Below, piece by piece: positions 43,039 to 50,431 of a stretch of DNA of 64,000 nucleotides (its first letter is position 1; each line of letters opens with the position of its first letter). Origin of the DNA: Patulibacter defluvii. Lineage in GTDB: Bacteria > Actinomycetota > Thermoleophilia > Solirubrobacterales > Solirubrobacteraceae. The stretch covers positions 62,001 to 126,000 of the forward strand of contig NZ_JAWZSQ010000012.1 of NCBI RefSeq assembly GCF_034096925.1, in the 5' to 3' direction. Made by a program: the position numbers and the translations under genes. The notes below the pieces were generated by a model, which worked only from the letters and a program-made list of their open reading frames with translations, did no database searches and had not been told where the DNA came from.

Positions 43039-43821
43039 TCAGCGCCCGAGTCCGTCGAGCTCGTCGAGCAGGCCGACGGCGAAGCTGCCCGGTCCGCGGG
43101 CGCCGCTGACCGCGCGCTCGGCCGCCTCGGCCAGCAGCGCCGAGGCCGAGGCCGCCGCTCGCAGCGGGTCGGGCACCGCCGCGCAGGCCGCCGCCACCAG
43201 CGCCCCGAGCGCGCAGCCGGCGCCGGTCACCCGCGTCAGCAGCACGTCGCCGCCGCGGACCGTCACCAGCCGCTCGCGGTCGACCACGTGGTCGACGGGG
43301 CCGCTGACCGCGACCGCCGCCCCGGTCCGCTCGGCCAGCGCCCGCGCCGCGTCGACCGCCGCCTCCGGTCCGTCGGTGGCGTCGACCCCGCGGCCGCCGC
43401 GGCCGGCGCCGGCGAGGGCGAGGATCTCCGACGGGTTGCCGCGGATCGCCGTCGGCCGCTGCTCCAGCAGCTCGTGGGCGAGCGCGGTTCGCAGCGACAG
43501 CGGCCCGACGGCGACCGGGTCGAGCACCCACGGGACGCCGTGCTCGCGGGCGGCGGCGACGGCGATCCGGGCCGCCTCGGCCTGCTCGGCGGTGACGGTC
43601 CCCAGGTTGACCAGCAGCGCCCCGGCCGCCGGCACCAGGTCGGCGACCTCCTCCGGCGCGTGGACCATCGCCGGCGCGGCGCCGGCCGCCAGCAGCGCGT
43701 TGGCGGTGAAGGCCGAGACCACCACGTTGGTGATGCAGTGGACCAGCGGGGCGGCCGCGCGGAGGGCGGCCAGGTCGGCGGCGATCTCCGGATCGGGCCA
43801 GGAGCGGTCGGTGGCGGGCAT
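43039..43821 (-). CDS. thiM: Hydroxyethylthiazole kinase
   Basis: The 260-residue ribokinase-like enzyme salvages the thiazole moiety of thiamine by ATP-dependent phosphorylation. Signatures are PLVHCITNVV near residue 25, NLGT near 72, LDPVAVG near 100, RGNPSEI near 126 and VTGAGCALGAL near 197, where the Cys is the conserved active-site residue. No other thiamine gene and no TPP riboswitch are visible next to it. TAGCGT 6 bases before the ATG on the minus strand indicates a leaderless transcript, which also leaves no room for a riboswitch. Confidence 0.93.
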   Translation of the reverse strand: MPATDRSWPDPEIAADLAALRAAAPLVHCITNVVVSAFTANALLAAGAAPAMVHAPEEVADLVPAAGALLVNLGTVTAEQAEAARIAVAAAREHGVPWVLDPVAVGPLSLRTALAHELLEQRPTAIRGNPSEILALAGAGRGGRGVDATDGPEAAVDAARALAERTGAAVAVSGPVDHVVDRERLVTVRGGDVLLTRVTGAGCALGALVAAACAAVPDPLRAAASASALLAEAAERAVSGARGPGSFAVGLLDELDGLGR

Positions 43822-43827
43822 CGACCG

Positions 43828-43833
43828 ACGCTA
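43828..43833 (-). promoter_or_regulatory. -10 element of a probable leaderless promoter (thiM)
   Basis: TAGCGT on the minus strand, 6 bases before the thiM ATG. Confidence 0.6.
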
Positions 43834-43863
43834 GCGCGCAGGGCCTCGCGCGTCGCGGCAGCC

Positions 43864-43885
43864 ACTGGTACCGTGCGGTACCAGT
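43864..43885. promoter_or_regulatory. 22-bp palindromic operator before the acyl-CoA dehydrogenase operon
   Basis: Arms ACTGGTACC and GGTACCAGT are perfect complements around a GTGC centre, 17 bases before the dehydrogenase start. The size fits a TetR-type site. The half-site ACTGGT also occurs in the FadR-type sites at 23046-23080 but with different spacing. Confidence 0.6.
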
Positions 43886-43902
43886 TCGACCGAGAGGCCC
43901 CG

Positions 43903-45153
43903 ATGGACTTCGCCCCGACCGCGCGCGCCCAGGAGCTGCTGGCGCGCGTCGACACCTTCATCCGCGACCGGATCGAGCCGGTCGAGGCCGCCTACCTGGC
44001 CGAGGTCGTCGCCCAGCGCGAGGGCGAGTTCGCCGTCCCGCCGCTGCTCGGCGAGCTGCAGGCAGCGGCCCGCGACGCCGGGCTCTGGAACCTGTTCCTG
44101 CCACAGGCGGTCGAGGTCCCCGGCGGGCCGACCTCGCCGGGGCTGCCGAACGCCGACTACGCGATCCTGGCCGAGCGGATGGGCCGCTCGGCGATCGCGT
44201 CCGAGGTCTTCAACTGCAGCGCCCCGGACACCGGCAACATGGAGGTGCTGCTGCACTTCGGCAGCGAGGCCCAGCAGCAGCGCTGGCTGCACCCGCTGCT
44301 GCGGGGCGAGATCCGCTCGGCCTTCTGCATGACCGAGCCGGACGTCGCCTCCTCCGACGCCACCAACATGCGGGCCACGGCGACCGTCGACGGCGACGAG
44401 ATCGTGCTCAACGGCCGCAAGTGGTGGAGCACCGGGATCGGCCACCCCGACTGCGACGTGCTGATCTTCATGGGCCTGACCGACCCGACGGCCCACCGCT
44501 ACGCCCAGCACTCGATGGTCTGCGTGCCGCGCGACACGCCCGGGGTGACGGTCGAGCGGATGCTGCCGACGATGGGCTTCCTCGACGGCCCCCACGGCCA
44601 CGGCGAGGTCGCCTTCGAGGACGTGCGGCTGCCGCTCGACGCGGTGATCGGGACCCCGGGCGGGGCCTTCGGGATCGCCCAGGCGCGGCTGGGACCGGGG
44701 CGCGTCCACCACTGCATGCGGCTGATCGGGCTGGCCGAGCTGGCGCTCGAGCACGCCTGCCGGCGGGCGATGTCGCGGACCGCGTTCGGCAAGCCGCTGG
44801 CCAACCTCGGCGGCAACCGCGAGCGGATCGCCGACGCGCGGATGGCGATCGACCAGGCGCGGCTGCTGGTGCTGCAGGCCGCCTGGCTGCTCGATACCCA
44901 GGGCCTGCAGGGAGCGCTGGGGGCGGTGTCCCAGATCAAGGTCGTGGTGCCGAACATGGCTCAGCGGGTGATCGACATGGCGATCCAGCTGCACGGCGGC
45001 GGCGGGCTCTCGAACGACTTCCCGCTCGCCGGCGCCTGGACGATGGCCCGCGCGCTGCGGCTGGCCGACGGCCCCGACGAGGTCCACCGCGGCGTCGTCG
45101 CGCGGCTCGAGCTGGCGCCCTACAAGGCCGCCGCCGAGGGGGCCGGGGCGTGA
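43903..45153 (+). CDS. Acyl-CoA dehydrogenase, ACAD10/11-like
   Basis: The 416-residue flavoenzyme has CMTEPDVASSDATN near residue 141, WWSTGIG near 174, RTAFGKPL near 295 and QLHGGGGLSNDFPLA near 365. In place of the usual EGT catalytic loop the sequence near residue 390 reads ADGPDEVH, the Asp-containing version seen in ACAD11-type enzymes. It oxidises an acyl-CoA, possibly a 4-hydroxy or long-chain one. GAGAGG before the ATG at 43903 is the ribosome site. It heads a tightly coupled four-gene operon under the palindrome at 43864. Confidence 0.9.
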   Translation: MDFAPTARAQELLARVDTFIRDRIEPVEAAYLAEVVAQREGEFAVPPLLGELQAAARDAGLWNLFLPQAVEVPGGPTSPGLPNADYAILAERMGRSAIASEVFNCSAPDTGNMEVLLHFGSEAQQQRWLHPLLRGEIRSAFCMTEPDVASSDATNMRATATVDGDEIVLNGRKWWSTGIGHPDCDVLIFMGLTDPTAHRYAQHSMVCVPRDTPGVTVERMLPTMGFLDGPHGHGEVAFEDVRLPLDAVIGTPGGAFGIAQARLGPGRVHHCMRLIGLAELALEHACRRAMSRTAFGKPLANLGGNRERIADARMAIDQARLLVLQAAWLLDTQGLQGALGAVSQIKVVVPNMAQRVIDMAIQLHGGGGLSNDFPLAGAWTMARALRLADGPDEVHRGVVARLELAPYKAAAEGAGA

Positions 45154-45956
45154 GCCGGCGGGTCGTGATCACCGGCGCCGCGTCCGGCCTGGGGTTGGCG
45201 CTGGCGCACCGCTTCCACGCCGCCGGCGACCGGCTGCTGCTGACCGACCTCGACGGCGAGCGGCTGGAGGCGGCCGTCGCCGCGGTCGGCGAGCGCGCCG
45301 CGGGGCTGGCCCACGACGTCCGCGACGACCGGCAGTGGGCCGCGGTCCGCGCGTGGTGCGAAGAGCGGTGGGGCGGGGTCGACGTGCTGGTCAACAACGC
45401 CGGCGTCGCCACCGGCGGCCGCTTCGCCCACCAGCCGATCGAGGACTGGCAGTGGGTGCTCGACATCGACCTGCTGGGGGTGGTCCGCGGCTGCCGGGCG
45501 TTCGTCCCGCTGATGACGGCCCAGGGCCACGGCCACCTCGTCAACGTCGCCTCGCTGGCCGGCCTCATCAACCCGCCGGCGAACGCCTCGTACAACGCGG
45601 CCAAGGCGGGCGTGGTGTCGCTCTCCGAGACCCTGCGGCTGGAGCTGGAGCCGGCCGGGATCCGCACCACCGTCGTCTGCCCGAGCTTCTTCCGGACCGG
45701 GCTGACGGCGACCTTCCGGACCGGCGACGACGCGATCCGGGGGCTGATGGGCAAGCTCGTCGACGGCTCCGACGTGACCCCCGACGCGATCGCCGAGCGG
45801 GTGGTGGCGGCGGTCGACCGTGGTCGCTTCCTGGTCCTGACCGACCGCGACGGCCGCTCCTCCTACCTGGTCAAGCGCTGGCTGCCGCCGCTCTTCCGGG
45901 CCGTCGCGCGCAAGCGCACCGCGAGCCTGCTGGCGCGGCTGGAGGGCGCGCGGTGA
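45150..45956 (+). CDS. Short-chain dehydrogenase/reductase
   Basis: 268 residues: TGAASGLG near residue 8, NNAG near 83, Ser in NVASLAG near 134 and YNAAK near 148. The N-terminus overlaps the dehydrogenase stop by 4 bases (GTGA). The C-terminal extension (LVKRWLPPLFRAVARKR) may contact a membrane, as in 3-oxo-acyl or steroid SDRs. In this operon it would act on the hydroxy or keto product of the acyl-CoA pathway. Confidence 0.88.
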   Translation: MSRRVVITGAASGLGLALAHRFHAAGDRLLLTDLDGERLEAAVAAVGERAAGLAHDVRDDRQWAAVRAWCEERWGGVDVLVNNAGVATGGRFAHQPIEDWQWVLDIDLLGVVRGCRAFVPLMTAQGHGHLVNVASLAGLINPPANASYNAAKAGVVSLSETLRLELEPAGIRTTVVCPSFFRTGLTATFRTGDDAIRGLMGKLVDGSDVTPDAIAERVVAAVDRGRFLVLTDRDGRSSYLVKRWLPPLFRAVARKRTASLLARLEGAR

Positions 45957-47026
45957 GCGGCGACGAGGCCGGCGCCGTCCGCGCCGAGGACGGCTTCGAC
46001 CCGGCCCCGCTCCACGGTTGGCTGCGCGAGCGGATCGACGGGCTCGGCGACGCCCCGCCCGAGGTCCGCCAGTTCGCCGGTGGCGCGTCGAACCTGACCT
46101 ACCTGCTGCGCTACCCCGCGCGCGACCTGATCCTGCGGCGGCCGCCGGCGGGCGACCACCAGGGCGCCGCCCACGACGTGCTGCGCGAGGCGCGGATCCA
46201 GCAGCGGCTGAAGCCGAGCTACCGCTACGTGCCCGAGGTGCTGGCGCTGGGCGAGGACGACGACGCCCGGGCGCTGCTCGGCGAGCGGCCCTTCTACGTG
46301 ATGGAGCGGCTGGCGGGGACGATCGTCCGCGGCCGGCTGCCGGAGGGGATGGCGCTGGCCCCGGCCGACGCACGGCGGGTCGGCGAGGCGGCGATCGACG
46401 CGCTGGTCGAGCTGCACGCGGTCGACGTGGCCGCGGCCGGCCTGAGCGACCTCGGCCGTGGCGCCGGCTACGTGGAGCGCCAGGTCGAGGGCTGGTCGCG
46501 CCGCTACCGGGCGGCCCGCACCCCGCGCTCGCCGAGCTTCGAGCGGGTGATCGGCTGGCTCGACGAGCGGCGTCCCGACGACCTCGCGACGGTCGTGATC
46601 CACAACGACTTCCGGCTCGACAACCTGGTCCTCGACCCCTCCGACCCGGGCCGGGTGGTCGGGGTGCTGGACTGGGAGATGGCCACCCTCGGCGACCCGC
46701 TGATGGACCTCGGCAGCGCGCTGGCGTACTGGATCGAGGCCGGCGACGGCCGCGGGATGCGGCTGCTGAAGCGCCAGCCGACCGACCTGCCGGGGATGCC
46801 GACCCGCGACGAGGTCGTCGACCGCTACTGCCAGCGGGCGGGGATCGCGCGGCCGGACTGGACCTTCTACGAGGTCTTCGGGCTCTTTCGGCTGGCGGTG
46901 ATCGTGCAGCAGATCTACGCCCGCTACCACGCCGGCCAGACCACCAACCCGGCCTTCCGCAACTTCTGGATCGCCGTCCGCTACCTCGATCTGCGCTGCC
47001 GGCGGATCATCCGGAAGGCCGGCTGA
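45953..47026 (+). CDS. APH-family phosphotransferase, ACAD10/11 partner
   Basis: The 357-residue protein has the aminoglycoside-phosphotransferase fold: QFAGGASNLTYLL near residue 38, catalytic HNDFRLDN near 217 and the metal-binding LDWEMATLGDP near 240. This subfamily occurs fused or adjacent to acyl-CoA dehydrogenases of the ACAD10/11 kind, which handle 4-hydroxyacyl-CoAs through phosphorylation. The operon order fits: the kinase would phosphorylate the hydroxyl and the dehydrogenase would complete the rearrangement. The start overlaps the SDR stop by 4 bases. Confidence 0.88.
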   Translation: MSGDEAGAVRAEDGFDPAPLHGWLRERIDGLGDAPPEVRQFAGGASNLTYLLRYPARDLILRRPPAGDHQGAAHDVLREARIQQRLKPSYRYVPEVLALGEDDDARALLGERPFYVMERLAGTIVRGRLPEGMALAPADARRVGEAAIDALVELHAVDVAAAGLSDLGRGAGYVERQVEGWSRRYRAARTPRSPSFERVIGWLDERRPDDLATVVIHNDFRLDNLVLDPSDPGRVVGVLDWEMATLGDPLMDLGSALAYWIEAGDGRGMRLLKRQPTDLPGMPTRDEVVDRYCQRAGIARPDWTFYEVFGLFRLAVIVQQIYARYHAGQTTNPAFRNFWIAVRYLDLRCRRIIRKAG

Positions 47027-47745
47027 TGCCCGCGATCCTGCTCGTCCGCCACGGCCAGGCCAGCTTCGGGCTCGGCGACTACGACCGGCTCTCCGACCAC
47101 GGCCGCGCCCAGGCCCGGGCGCTCGGCGGCGACCTGCGGCGGCGCGGGCTGCGGATCGGCTCGCTGACCACCGGCGAGTTGCGGCGCCAGCGCGAGACCG
47201 CCGACGAGCTGCTGTCCGGCTACGCGACCGCGCCCGGCCCGGTCGCCGGCGGCGATCCGCCGCTGCGGCGGGTCGACGGCCGCTGGGACGAGTTCGACCA
47301 CGAGGGGCTGGTCGCGCGGCTGCCCGACCTGGCCCGGCGGCGGGCCGCGCTGGTCGCCGACACGGTCCGCCGGCGCAACCCCCAGGAGGCGTTCCAGACG
47401 CTGCTGGAGGCGGCCCTGACCCGCTGGATCAGCGGCGAGGACGACGACGTCCAGGGCTCGTTCCTCGCCTTCGCCGCCGGCGCGCGGGCGGCGCTGGAGG
47501 CGGTCGCCGCCGCGGCCGCCGACGAGCAGGGGACGCCGGTGGTGGTCTCCTCCGCGGGCACGATCAGCGCGGTCTGCGCCGGCCTGCTCGGGGTCGACGG
47601 CGACGGCTGGCTGGCGCTCAACCGGGTGCTCGGCAACAGCGGCGTGACGACGATCGTCAGCGGCCGCCGCGGCCTCTCGCTGATCAGCTTCAACGAGCAG
47701 GCGCACCTGGAGGGCCCCGGCCGCCCCCACCGCACCACCCGCTGA
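47026..47745 (+). CDS. Histidine phosphatase (phosphoglycerate mutase-like)
   Basis: 239 residues. LVRHGQAS near residue 6 holds the phospho-accepting His; LTTGELRRQRETA near 47 and SSAGTISAVC near 175 provide the remaining active-site residues, though the usual second His position is occupied by SSAG. It is the last gene of the operon, with a 1-base TGATG overlap to the kinase, so it may remove the phosphate added by it. The specific substrate is not evident. Confidence 0.85.
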   Translation: MPAILLVRHGQASFGLGDYDRLSDHGRAQARALGGDLRRRGLRIGSLTTGELRRQRETADELLSGYATAPGPVAGGDPPLRRVDGRWDEFDHEGLVARLPDLARRRAALVADTVRRRNPQEAFQTLLEAALTRWISGEDDDVQGSFLAFAAGARAALEAVAAAAADEQGTPVVVSSAGTISAVCAGLLGVDGDGWLALNRVLGNSGVTTIVSGRRGLSLISFNEQAHLEGPGRPHRTTR

Positions 47746-47774
47746 GGCCGAGGCCGGCCGCCGCCCCCGCCCGC

Positions 47775-47804
47775 TGTGACGTTCCGGTCGCTGACCGACC
47801 GGAA
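47775..47804. repeat. REP-like palindromic repeat, copy 2
   Basis: Twenty-nine of 30 bases match 20526-20555. Stem TTCCGGTCG (47782-47790) pairs with CGACCGGAA (47796-47804), and outer GAC/GTC bases extend it. Here it lies just after the phosphatase gene, where it could act as a terminator. Confidence 0.6.
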
Positions 47805-47848
47805 TGTCGCAGCCGGCGACGGGCCGGCGACGGGCGATGGGCGGCAGC

Positions 47849-47854
47849 TACCCT
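47849..47854 (+). promoter_or_regulatory. -10 element of a probable leaderless promoter (small membrane protein)
   Basis: TACCCT ends 6 bases before the GTG at 47861. Confidence 0.55.
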
Positions 47855-47860
47855 GGATCG

Positions 47861-48181
47861 GTGCCCCGCCCGCTGCCGACCTGGCTCGTCGCCGCCCTCT
47901 CGCTGCTGGTCGGCTTCGCCGTCGCCGACCTGACCGGCGTCCGCCCGCTCGGCGGCCTGGTGCTGTTCGCGGCCGCGCTCTGGTGCGGGCTGGCCTGGAT
48001 GCGCCAGCGCGGGCTGCCGGTCGCGCTCGGCCTGGTGGCGGTCTACCTGGTCGCCTTCGCCGGATCGCACCCGCTGGGCAAGGCGATCGGCTCGTGGCCG
48101 GCGGTGCTGGTGGTCAGCGTGCTGGTCGGCGCGGTCGTCTGGTGGACGACCGAGGGCGGCCGGCGGCTCGATCCGGCCTAG
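47861..48181 (+). CDS. Small membrane protein, four predicted helices
   Basis: 106 residues, almost entirely hydrophobic with about four membrane spans (LPTWLVAALSLLVGFAVA, then GLVLFAAALWCGLAW, VALGLVAVYLVAFA and AVLVVSVLVGAVVWW). No family was recognised. The GTG start is chosen over an upstream ATG because TACCCT sits 6 bases before it and the upstream ATG falls inside the REP-like element. It is probably a single-gene unit. Confidence 0.65.
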   Translation: MPRPLPTWLVAALSLLVGFAVADLTGVRPLGGLVLFAAALWCGLAWMRQRGLPVALGLVAVYLVAFAGSHPLGKAIGSWPAVLVVSVLVGAVVWWTTEGGRRLDPA

Positions 48182-48227
48182 CCGTGGCCGGCCCGGCCGA
48201 ACGGGGGAAGCTGGCGCTGCGGCGTCC

Positions 48228-48258
48228 TTGACTTGGAGCGCGCTCCAACTCCTACTCT
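48228..48258 (+). promoter_or_regulatory. MerR-type promoter with 19-bp spacer
   Basis: -35 TTGACT (48228-48233) and -10 TACTCT (48253-48258) are 19 bases apart, the over-long spacing MerR activators correct. The perfect palindrome TTGGAGCGCGCTCCAA (48233-48248) lies in the spacer. The -10 ends 6 bases before the merR-like ATG. Confidence 0.8.
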
Positions 48259-48264
48259 GGAGGC

Positions 48265-48687
48265 ATGGCCACCACCGCCGCCCTCGACCGCGGGATCTCG
48301 GACGCCGCGCGGGAGACGGGCCTGACCGCCCACACCCTGCGCTACTACGAGCGGGCCGGGCTGATGCTCGAGCCGGTCGGCCGGGCGCCCTCCAGCCACC
48401 GGCGCTACAGCGACGCCGACGTCCGCTGGGTCGTGCTGCTGACGAAGCTCCGCCGGACCGGGATGCCGATCCGGCAGATCAAGCAGTACGCCGACCTCGT
48501 CCGCGCCGGTCGCGGCAACGAGGAGCGGCGGCTGGCGCTGCTGGAGGAGCACCGCGCCCAGGTGCTCGACCGCCTGCGCGAGGTGCAGCAGAACCTGGAG
48601 GCCATCGACCACAAGATCACCGTCTACCGCGAGTGCTCGCTGGAGCGCTCGGCGGCGGCCGGCAACGACCAGAGGACCGCCGCCTGA
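48265..48687 (+). CDS. MerR family transcriptional regulator
   Basis: 140 residues with the MerR winged helix at residues 10-75 (LTAHTLRYYERAGLM, then SHRRYSDADVRWVVLL) and a C-terminal dimerisation coiled coil. There are no metal-binding Cys residues in the effector region, so it is likely a drug- or redox-type MerR such as those controlling aldo/keto reductases. It sits in a typical 19-bp-spacer promoter and its stop overlaps the reductase start by 1 base. Confidence 0.9.
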   Translation: MATTAALDRGISDAARETGLTAHTLRYYERAGLMLEPVGRAPSSHRRYSDADVRWVVLLTKLRRTGMPIRQIKQYADLVRAGRGNEERRLALLEEHRAQVLDRLREVQQNLEAIDHKITVYRECSLERSAAAGNDQRTAA

Positions 48688-49673
48688 TGCCCGTCACCAC
48701 CGTCCCGTCCGTCCCGCTCGGCCGCCAGGGCCTGACCGTCTCCCGGCTCGGCCTCGGCTGCATGGGCATGTCCGAGTTCTACGGCGAGAGCGACCAGGCC
48801 GAGTCGATCGCCACCGTCCACCGCGCGCTCGAGCTGGGGGTGACCTTCCTCGACACCGCCGACATGTACGGCTACGGCGCCAACGAGGAGCTGGTCGGCC
48901 GCGCGATCGCCGACCGCCGCGACCAGGTCGTCCTGGCCACCAAGTTCGGCAACGTCCGCAACCCCGACGACCCGCGCGAGCGCCGGATCGACGGCTCGCC
49001 CGAGTACGTGCGCCAGGCCTGCGACGCGTCGCTGCGGCGGCTGGGCCTCGACCACGTCGACCTGTACTACCAGCACCGCGTCGACCCGAAGACGCCGATC
49101 GAGGAGACGGTCGGGGCGATGGCCGAGCTGGTCCAGGCCGGCAAGGTCCGCTACCTGGGCCTGTCCGAGGCCTCGGCCGAGACGATCCGCCGCGCCCACG
49201 CCGTCCACCCGATCAGCGCGCTCCAGACCGAGTACTCGATCTGGACCCGCGACCTCGAGGCGGAGATCCTGCCGACCCTCCGCGAGCTGGGGATCGGCCT
49301 GGTGCCCTACAGCCCGCTCGGCCGCGGCTTCCTGACCGGCACGATCCGGACCCTCGACGCGCTCGACGAGGGCGACTTCCGCCGTCACAACCCGCGCTTC
49401 CAGGGCGAGAACCTGCGCGCGAACATCGCGATCGTGGAGCAGATCGATGCGCTCGCGGAGCGCAAGGGCGCGACCGCGGCACAGGTCGCGCTGGCCTGGG
49501 TGCTGGCCCAGGGCGAGGACGTCGTCCCGATCCCCGGCACCAAGCGCCGCAGCTACCTGGAGCAGAACGTCGGCGCGCTCGACGTGACGCTGGACGCGGA
49601 GGACCTGGCCTCGCTGTCCGCCGTCGCCGGCCAGGGCGACCGCTACCCGGACATGTCGAGCGTCGAGTCCTGA
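48687..49673 (+). CDS. Aldo/keto reductase
   Basis: The 328-residue (beta/alpha)8 enzyme has the catalytic tetrad Asp in FLDTADMYG near residue 54, Tyr in MYGYG, Lys in LATKFG near 85 and His in YYQHRVD near 126. The C-terminus has the NADPH-binding IPGTKRRSYLEQN. It belongs to the AKR13/YajO-like group that reduces aldehydes and ketones. It is transcribed with and probably activated by the MerR regulator. Confidence 0.92.
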   Translation: MPVTTVPSVPLGRQGLTVSRLGLGCMGMSEFYGESDQAESIATVHRALELGVTFLDTADMYGYGANEELVGRAIADRRDQVVLATKFGNVRNPDDPRERRIDGSPEYVRQACDASLRRLGLDHVDLYYQHRVDPKTPIEETVGAMAELVQAGKVRYLGLSEASAETIRRAHAVHPISALQTEYSIWTRDLEAEILPTLRELGIGLVPYSPLGRGFLTGTIRTLDALDEGDFRRHNPRFQGENLRANIAIVEQIDALAERKGATAAQVALAWVLAQGEDVVPIPGTKRRSYLEQNVGALDVTLDAEDLASLSAVAGQGDRYPDMSSVES

Positions 49674-49687
49674 GCCGTCCCCGTCCC

Positions 49688-49710
49688 GCCCGTCGCGGAT
49701 TGCGACGGGC
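49688..49710. promoter_or_regulatory. Palindromic operator, site 1 (AhpD-like gene)
   Basis: GCCCGTCGC-GGATT-GCGACGGGC is a perfect 9-bp inverted repeat upstream of the AhpD-like gene. The core CGTCGC-N5-GCGACG is repeated at 50363 in front of the GAF-Fis regulator. Confidence 0.6.
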
Positions 49711-49766
49711 GGGGCGCTCGCGCGGCCGTACGGTCGCTCCCGTCCACCCGACGAGGAGCGAGCGCG

Positions 49767-50330
49767 ATGCGCGTGATCCCGGTCCCCGAGACCGACCTCA
49801 ACCCCGAGCTGGCGGCCTTCGCCGACGGCCTGATGCCGCTGGTGTCGTCCGACTGGCAGCCGGTCTGGGACCGGCTGATCCGGATGATGGCCCAGGCGCC
49901 CGAGCAGGCGCTGCGGCTGTTCCCCTACTACGAGGGCGTCTGGCTGCGGAACCGGCTCGGACCGCGGCTGACCGAGCTGGTCCGGTTCGCGATCGCCAAC
50001 CAGACCCGCTGCCCGCTCTGCCTGGACATCCGCTACGAGCACGCGATGCGCGACGGCATCAGCGAGGACGACATCGCCGCCGTCGGCCGTCGCGACGAGC
50101 AGCCGTTCAGCCCCGCCGAGGCCGCCGCGCTGCGGTTCGCGACCGACTTCGGCGGCAACCACCACGCGATCGGCGACGAGCACTTCGCGGCCCTGCGCGA
50201 GCACTTCGACGACGAGCAGATCGTCGAGCTGCTGCTGCTCTGCGCGCTCGCGCTCGGGATCGGCCGGATCCTGATGATCACCGACCTGCTGACCGCGGCC
50301 TGTCCCGCCCGCCCGGCGGTCGCGGGCTGA
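49767..50330 (+). CDS. AhpD-like carboxymuconolactone decarboxylase family protein
   Basis: The 187-residue all-helical protein has the AhpD signature RCPLCLDIRYEH (CxxC plus a downstream His) near residues 81-92. These proteins act as alkylhydroperoxidases or peroxide-reducing accessory proteins. The ATG follows a GAGGAGCGAG stretch about 7 bases upstream. The palindrome at 49688 marks it as a likely target of the downstream GAF-Fis regulator, which carries the same site. Confidence 0.87.
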   Translation: MRVIPVPETDLNPELAAFADGLMPLVSSDWQPVWDRLIRMMAQAPEQALRLFPYYEGVWLRNRLGPRLTELVRFAIANQTRCPLCLDIRYEHAMRDGISEDDIAAVGRRDEQPFSPAEAAALRFATDFGGNHHAIGDEHFAALREHFDDEQIVELLLLCALALGIGRILMITDLLTAACPARPAVAG

Positions 50331-50362
50331 GGCGGGCGGCGGCCGGGGCCGGCGGTCGGCGC

Positions 50363-50385
50363 GCGCGTCGCAACCTGCGACGCGC
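50363..50385. promoter_or_regulatory. Palindromic operator, site 2 (GAF-Fis regulator)
   Basis: GCGCGTCGC-AACCT-GCGACGCGC is a perfect 9-bp inverted repeat upstream of the regulator gene, sharing the CGTCGC-N5-GCGACG core with site 1. Confidence 0.6.
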
Positions 50386-50431
50386 TTGCCCCGCCGCGGG
50401 CCGGTGGTCGATGATCGGCGCGGAGGGCGCG

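Noticed and set aside
43822..43902. TPP riboswitch upstream of thiM
   Set aside because: The -10 element is 6 bases from the thiM start, leaving no leader, and no thi-box sequence was seen.
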